This document shows, in pieces, positions 32,450-34,830 of a stretch of DNA of 34,830 nt; position 1 is the stretch's first letter, and each line of letters opens with the position of its first letter. Made by a program: the position numbers and the translations under genes. Source of the stretch: Thermoplasmata archaeon (GTDB lineage Archaea; Thermoplasmatota; Thermoplasmata; Lutacidiplasmatales; UBA184); assembly GCA_022750125.1 (NCBI GenBank), contig JAKIWH010000009.1, forward strand, positions 1-34,830. Reading direction: 5' to 3'. The notes under the pieces were generated by a model that saw nothing but the letters and a program-made list of their open reading frames with translations, was not told the DNA's origin and did not search any database.

Positions 32450-34807
32450 TCAGAGAGTCGTCTCTTCGGAAGGCTCGACCTCTTCCGACGCGTCCCATTC
32501 GGTGGCGGAGATCTTTGCTACCAACCGTCGACCGCGTTCCACGCGCCTGCGCCTCGAGAGCACTCCGACCGCGCCGAACGAGGCTCCGAGCAGTAGGGAG
32601 GTCAGGCCGAGAACGCTGAGCACCGTGGCGAGGCTCACTCCTAGCACGGAGGCATGAGCGCCGGCGGAGACCGGAACGAACGGAATCGTCACGGTAGCCG
32701 GCGTCGGAGCTGCCACCGAGACTGCGCCCGAGGCCGCACGGTAGCCGCTCAAGGAGGTCGAATAGGAGTAGTTCCCGCTCGACACCTGGAACTGAATGGT
32801 GGACGCGCCGTTCGACCACCGGGTCAGTCCGTCGCCGAGCTCGATGGTTAGGCCCGAAGTATCGCCGACGAGCGTCACCGACCAGTTGGAGCCGGTACCG
32901 AGCCCTGAGGTCCGGAAGGTGAGCGGGACGAGGTGCAGGAGCGGCGAGAAGCTCACGTTTACGAGGACGGGCGCGCCGTTCACGGTCACGGTGCCGCCCG
33001 CGGGCGACGAGAATCCGCTCACGGCAGCGACGGTGTACGAGAAGCTGCCGCTCGGAACGGAGAAGACCACCGTCGAGGTCGACGAGGTTCCCAGCGTCTG
33101 ATTCAGCAGCACGCTCCAGGCGGTGCCGTCGGGCAGCCCGGCGGCTACGAAGCTCACGTCGTACACGGGCACGGCGCTCCAGGCGACGGTGATCGTCGTT
33201 GGTAGACCATTCACGATCACCTCCCCGGATCCCGGAGACGCCCTCCACCCGGAAACGGCCCCGACCACGAACGCGTAGGTTCCGTTGGGCTCGACGAACG
33301 AGAGGCTTGAGGTCATGGAGGAGCGGGAGGTTCCGGCGAGGGTCACCGACCAGGTCGTCGGAGTGGGCAACCCGGTCTCGGTGACCAGCACCTCGTAGGT
33401 GACCGGCGAAAACGTGATCGAAATGTCGCGTTCGGCACGGGCGATGATCGCGGTCCCTTTGCTGGGTGCGGACGTGTAGCCGTCCACGTGGCCGGTCGAG
33501 AAGAAGTAGGCGCCGTTGGTTAGAGAGAACGCGATGCTCGAAGAGGTCGAGCTCCTGGTGACACCGTCCACCGAGATGTTCCACGGGGTACCGTGCGGGA
33601 GGCCCAGCTGAGTGAACACGAGGGGATAGGCGGCCGACGGGGGGGTCGGGAGCGCGGTGACGTTCGCGCTCTCGGCGTTCATCACGTAGAGGTAGCCGTT
33701 GAAATTGTCGTACACGATGGCCCACGGAAGCAACCCCACGCTGGCCGTTCCTTCGACCGTCGTTCCGTTCAAGATGGTCACGTTGGTCGAGCTCTGGTCG
33801 GCCACGTACACCCAACCGTTCCCTGCGTCGTAGGCGGAGGCGTACGGGGAAACGAAGCCCGTGAACGTCTTCACGAGGGTGGTTCCGTTGATCACCGAAA
33901 CGTTGTTGTTGCCCGGGACGTAGATGAACCCGTTCTGGGCATCGAACGTCGCGCTTCGCGGGTACCAACCGACGCCCACGGAACCGACGATCGTCGTACC
34001 GTTGAGCGCCGTGACGTTGAGGCCTCCCTGATCCACCACGTAGATCCACCCGTTGTTGGGATCGTACGTGGAGGCGATCGGGCTCGAACCCGCCGGGCCC
34101 GCCGGGATGTAAACGGTCTTGATCAAGGACGTGCCGTTGAGGAAGCTCAACGTGTTCGAGAACCAGTTCTCGACGTAGACGAAGCCGTTCTTAGGGTCGA
34201 AGGTGGCTGCGTTCGGATAGTTGCCGACGCTCACGTTCCCGACGATCGAAGTACCGTTCAGGAACACGACCCGGTTGGTGCCGTTCACCGGCACGTAGAC
34301 GTAGCCGTTTCGTGCGTCGTAGGCAGTGGTGGTGGGGTTGGGGCCGACCGCTACGGAACCGACCGACTTCGTCCCGTTGATCACCGTGACGTTGGGAGAG
34401 CCGCTGTTGGAGACGTAGACGAACCCGTTCGTCCCGTCGTACGTCACCGAGACGGGAGAGCTTCCGGCGCCGACGGTCGCGATAAGCTTCGTCCCGTTGA
34501 TCACGCTCACGTTGTTCGAACCACTGTTCGCGACGTAGAGGTACCCGTTCGTCGGATCGTACGCTGCGCCCTCCGGCCAGCTTCCTACGTGGATGGAACT
34601 CGAGTTTCCGGCATGCGGGCCAGCCTGTCGCATCCCCGGTAGCTGGGGGGTTGGCGGGTGTGTCTCAGCTGGGGGGCGAACTACGGTGGCGGAAGCAAGG
34701 GGCAGCGCTCCAAGCAGAAAGGACGCCGTAACCAGCACCGCGATCAGGAGGTGGGCTCCGGCCGGAGGTGCCTGGTATGGGCCGGACGAGAGCCGAACGC
34801 GGGACAT
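32450..34807 (-). CDS. YVTN-type beta-propeller surface protein with C-terminal Ig-like repeats and anchor
   Basis: 785 residues. Signal region: LLIAVLVTASFLLGALPLASA (20-40). Residues 76-388 hold eight blades with the pattern (A/S)xxYDxxNGxxYVxNxxxxNVxxxNGTxxxxxVxVG. Residues 394-710 hold four beta-sandwich-like repeats, each opening with a hydrophobic strand, a GLPxGTxWSV motif and closing with a PSGSFSY-type strand. A hydrophobic segment (718-750) followed by SRRRR is the membrane anchor with a charged cytoplasmic tail ending in acidic residues. Dense N-glycosylation sequons (NGT in most blades) suit an exposed archaeal glycoprotein. Probably an adhesin or S-layer accessory; specific ligand unknown. 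The winged-helix gene follows directly. Confidence 0.85.
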   Translation of the reverse strand: MSRVRLSSGPYQAPPAGAHLLIAVLVTASFLLGALPLASATVVRPPAETHPPTPQLPGMRQAGPHAGNSSSIHVGSWPEGAAYDPTNGYLYVANSGSNNVSVINGTKLIATVGAGSSPVSVTYDGTNGFVYVSNSGSPNVTVINGTKSVGSVAVGPNPTTTAYDARNGYVYVPVNGTNRVVFLNGTSIVGNVSVGNYPNAATFDPKNGFVYVENWFSNTLSFLNGTSLIKTVYIPAGPAGSSPIASTYDPNNGWIYVVDQGGLNVTALNGTTIVGSVGVGWYPRSATFDAQNGFIYVPGNNNVSVINGTTLVKTFTGFVSPYASAYDAGNGWVYVADQSSTNVTILNGTTVEGTASVGLLPWAIVYDNFNGYLYVMNAESANVTALPTPPSAAYPLVFTQLGLPHGTPWNISVDGVTRSSTSSSIAFSLTNGAYFFSTGHVDGYTSAPSKGTAIIARAERDISITFSPVTYEVLVTETGLPTPTTWSVTLAGTSRSSMTSSLSFVEPNGTYAFVVGAVSGWRASPGSGEVIVNGLPTTITVAWSAVPVYDVSFVAAGLPDGTAWSVLLNQTLGTSSTSTVVFSVPSGSFSYTVAAVSGFSSPAGGTVTVNGAPVLVNVSFSPLLHLVPLTFRTSGLGTGSNWSVTLVGDTSGLTIELGDGLTRWSNGASTIQFQVSSGNYSYSTSLSGYRAASGAVSVAAPTPATVTIPFVPVSAGAHASVLGVSLATVLSVLGLTSLLLGASFGAVGVLSRRRRVERGRRLVAKISATEWDASEEVEPSEETTL
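32678..33628 (-). repeat. Four Ig-like repeats with GLPxGTxWSV motif (protein level)
   Basis: Region coding residues 394-710. Each repeat is about 70-90 codons. The fourth has a 15-residue insertion and a degenerate GLGTGSNWSV motif. Repeats of this style are common in Thermoplasmatota secreted proteins. Confidence 0.65.
33644..34582 (-). repeat. Eight propeller-blade repeats (protein level)
   Basis: Region coding residues 76-388, in units of about 38-45 codons. The coding DNA is also partly repetitive: the NGFVYV and NGT codons recur, so assembly collapse or recombination between blades is possible. Confidence 0.75.
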
Positions 34808-34830
34808 GGAGGGAGGTGGGGCAGCCCGCT

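Noticed and set aside
32364-34049. 561-codon frame overlapping the propeller protein in another frame of the same strand
   Set aside because: Arg-rich shadow; the 785-codon frame has signal peptide, repeats and anchor.
1-34830. CRISPR arrays, insertion sequences, transposases, complete tRNA or rRNA genes
   Set aside because: Scanned by eye and none seen: no regular spaced direct repeats, no transposase motifs and no complete cloverleaf in the gaps.

Overview
The window reads as a GC-rich archaeal chromosome segment. Archaeal-type information genes settle the domain: Gar1, TFB, ribosomal proteins S19e, L39e, L31e and S17e, PDCD5, aIF6, archaeal CoaD, TrmG10 and archaeal-type GlmM. Start codons often lie 25-30 nt after a TATA-like element, which suits leaderless archaeal transcripts. 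The DUF5611-like gene and the large Asn-rich surface proteins with C-terminal membrane anchors point to Thermoplasmatota, perhaps a GC-rich soil or sediment lineage. That placement is inference; no rRNA is present.

Layout. 1-2616 holds a ubiquitin-like/MoaD-like protein ending in Gly-Gly and two tandem, apparently paralogous coiled-coil proteins, the first with a zinc ribbon. 2631-7392 is one tight plus-strand block: gar1, tfb, tldD, tldE, purN. 7441-13100 is a minus-strand operon, read from its promoter as mocA-like cytidylyltransferase, xdhC-like chaperone, then small, large and medium subunits of a xanthine-oxidase-family molybdoenzyme, then a compact SerK/ParB-like protein. The medium subunit has four cysteines at the spacing of the extra [4Fe-4S] insertion of 4-hydroxybenzoyl-CoA reductase, so I read the enzyme as HCR-like rather than CO dehydrogenase. 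A single TATA-like element at 13154-13164 seems to serve both this operon and the divergent ribosomal operon S19e-PDCD5-L39e-L31e-aIF6 (13189-15181). S17e follows on the minus strand.

15642-22768 is the least ordinary part. After a small beta-barrel-like protein and a 328-bp gap with inverted repeats comes a compact cassette: a von Willebrand A protein with a helical repeat tail, a P-loop GTPase, a 1115-residue protein with a globular head, Pro-rich linker and about 600 residues of coiled coil, and a small zinc-finger membrane protein. The first three are spaced 16 nt and -1 nt apart. It resembles in outline the GTPase/vWA/GTPase-associated-protein modules described in prokaryotic conflict systems, but I cannot confirm homology from reading alone.

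22952-28926 is housekeeping: CoaD with a DUF84-like tail, two small conserved-looking proteins, a site-2 protease with an extra C-terminal domain, TrmG10 and a Mut7-C RNase on the minus strand, and GlmM. 28981-34807 holds two large surface proteins: a propeller/fibronectin III protein, and an eight-repeat beta-propeller protein whose gene is immediately followed by a winged-helix regulator.
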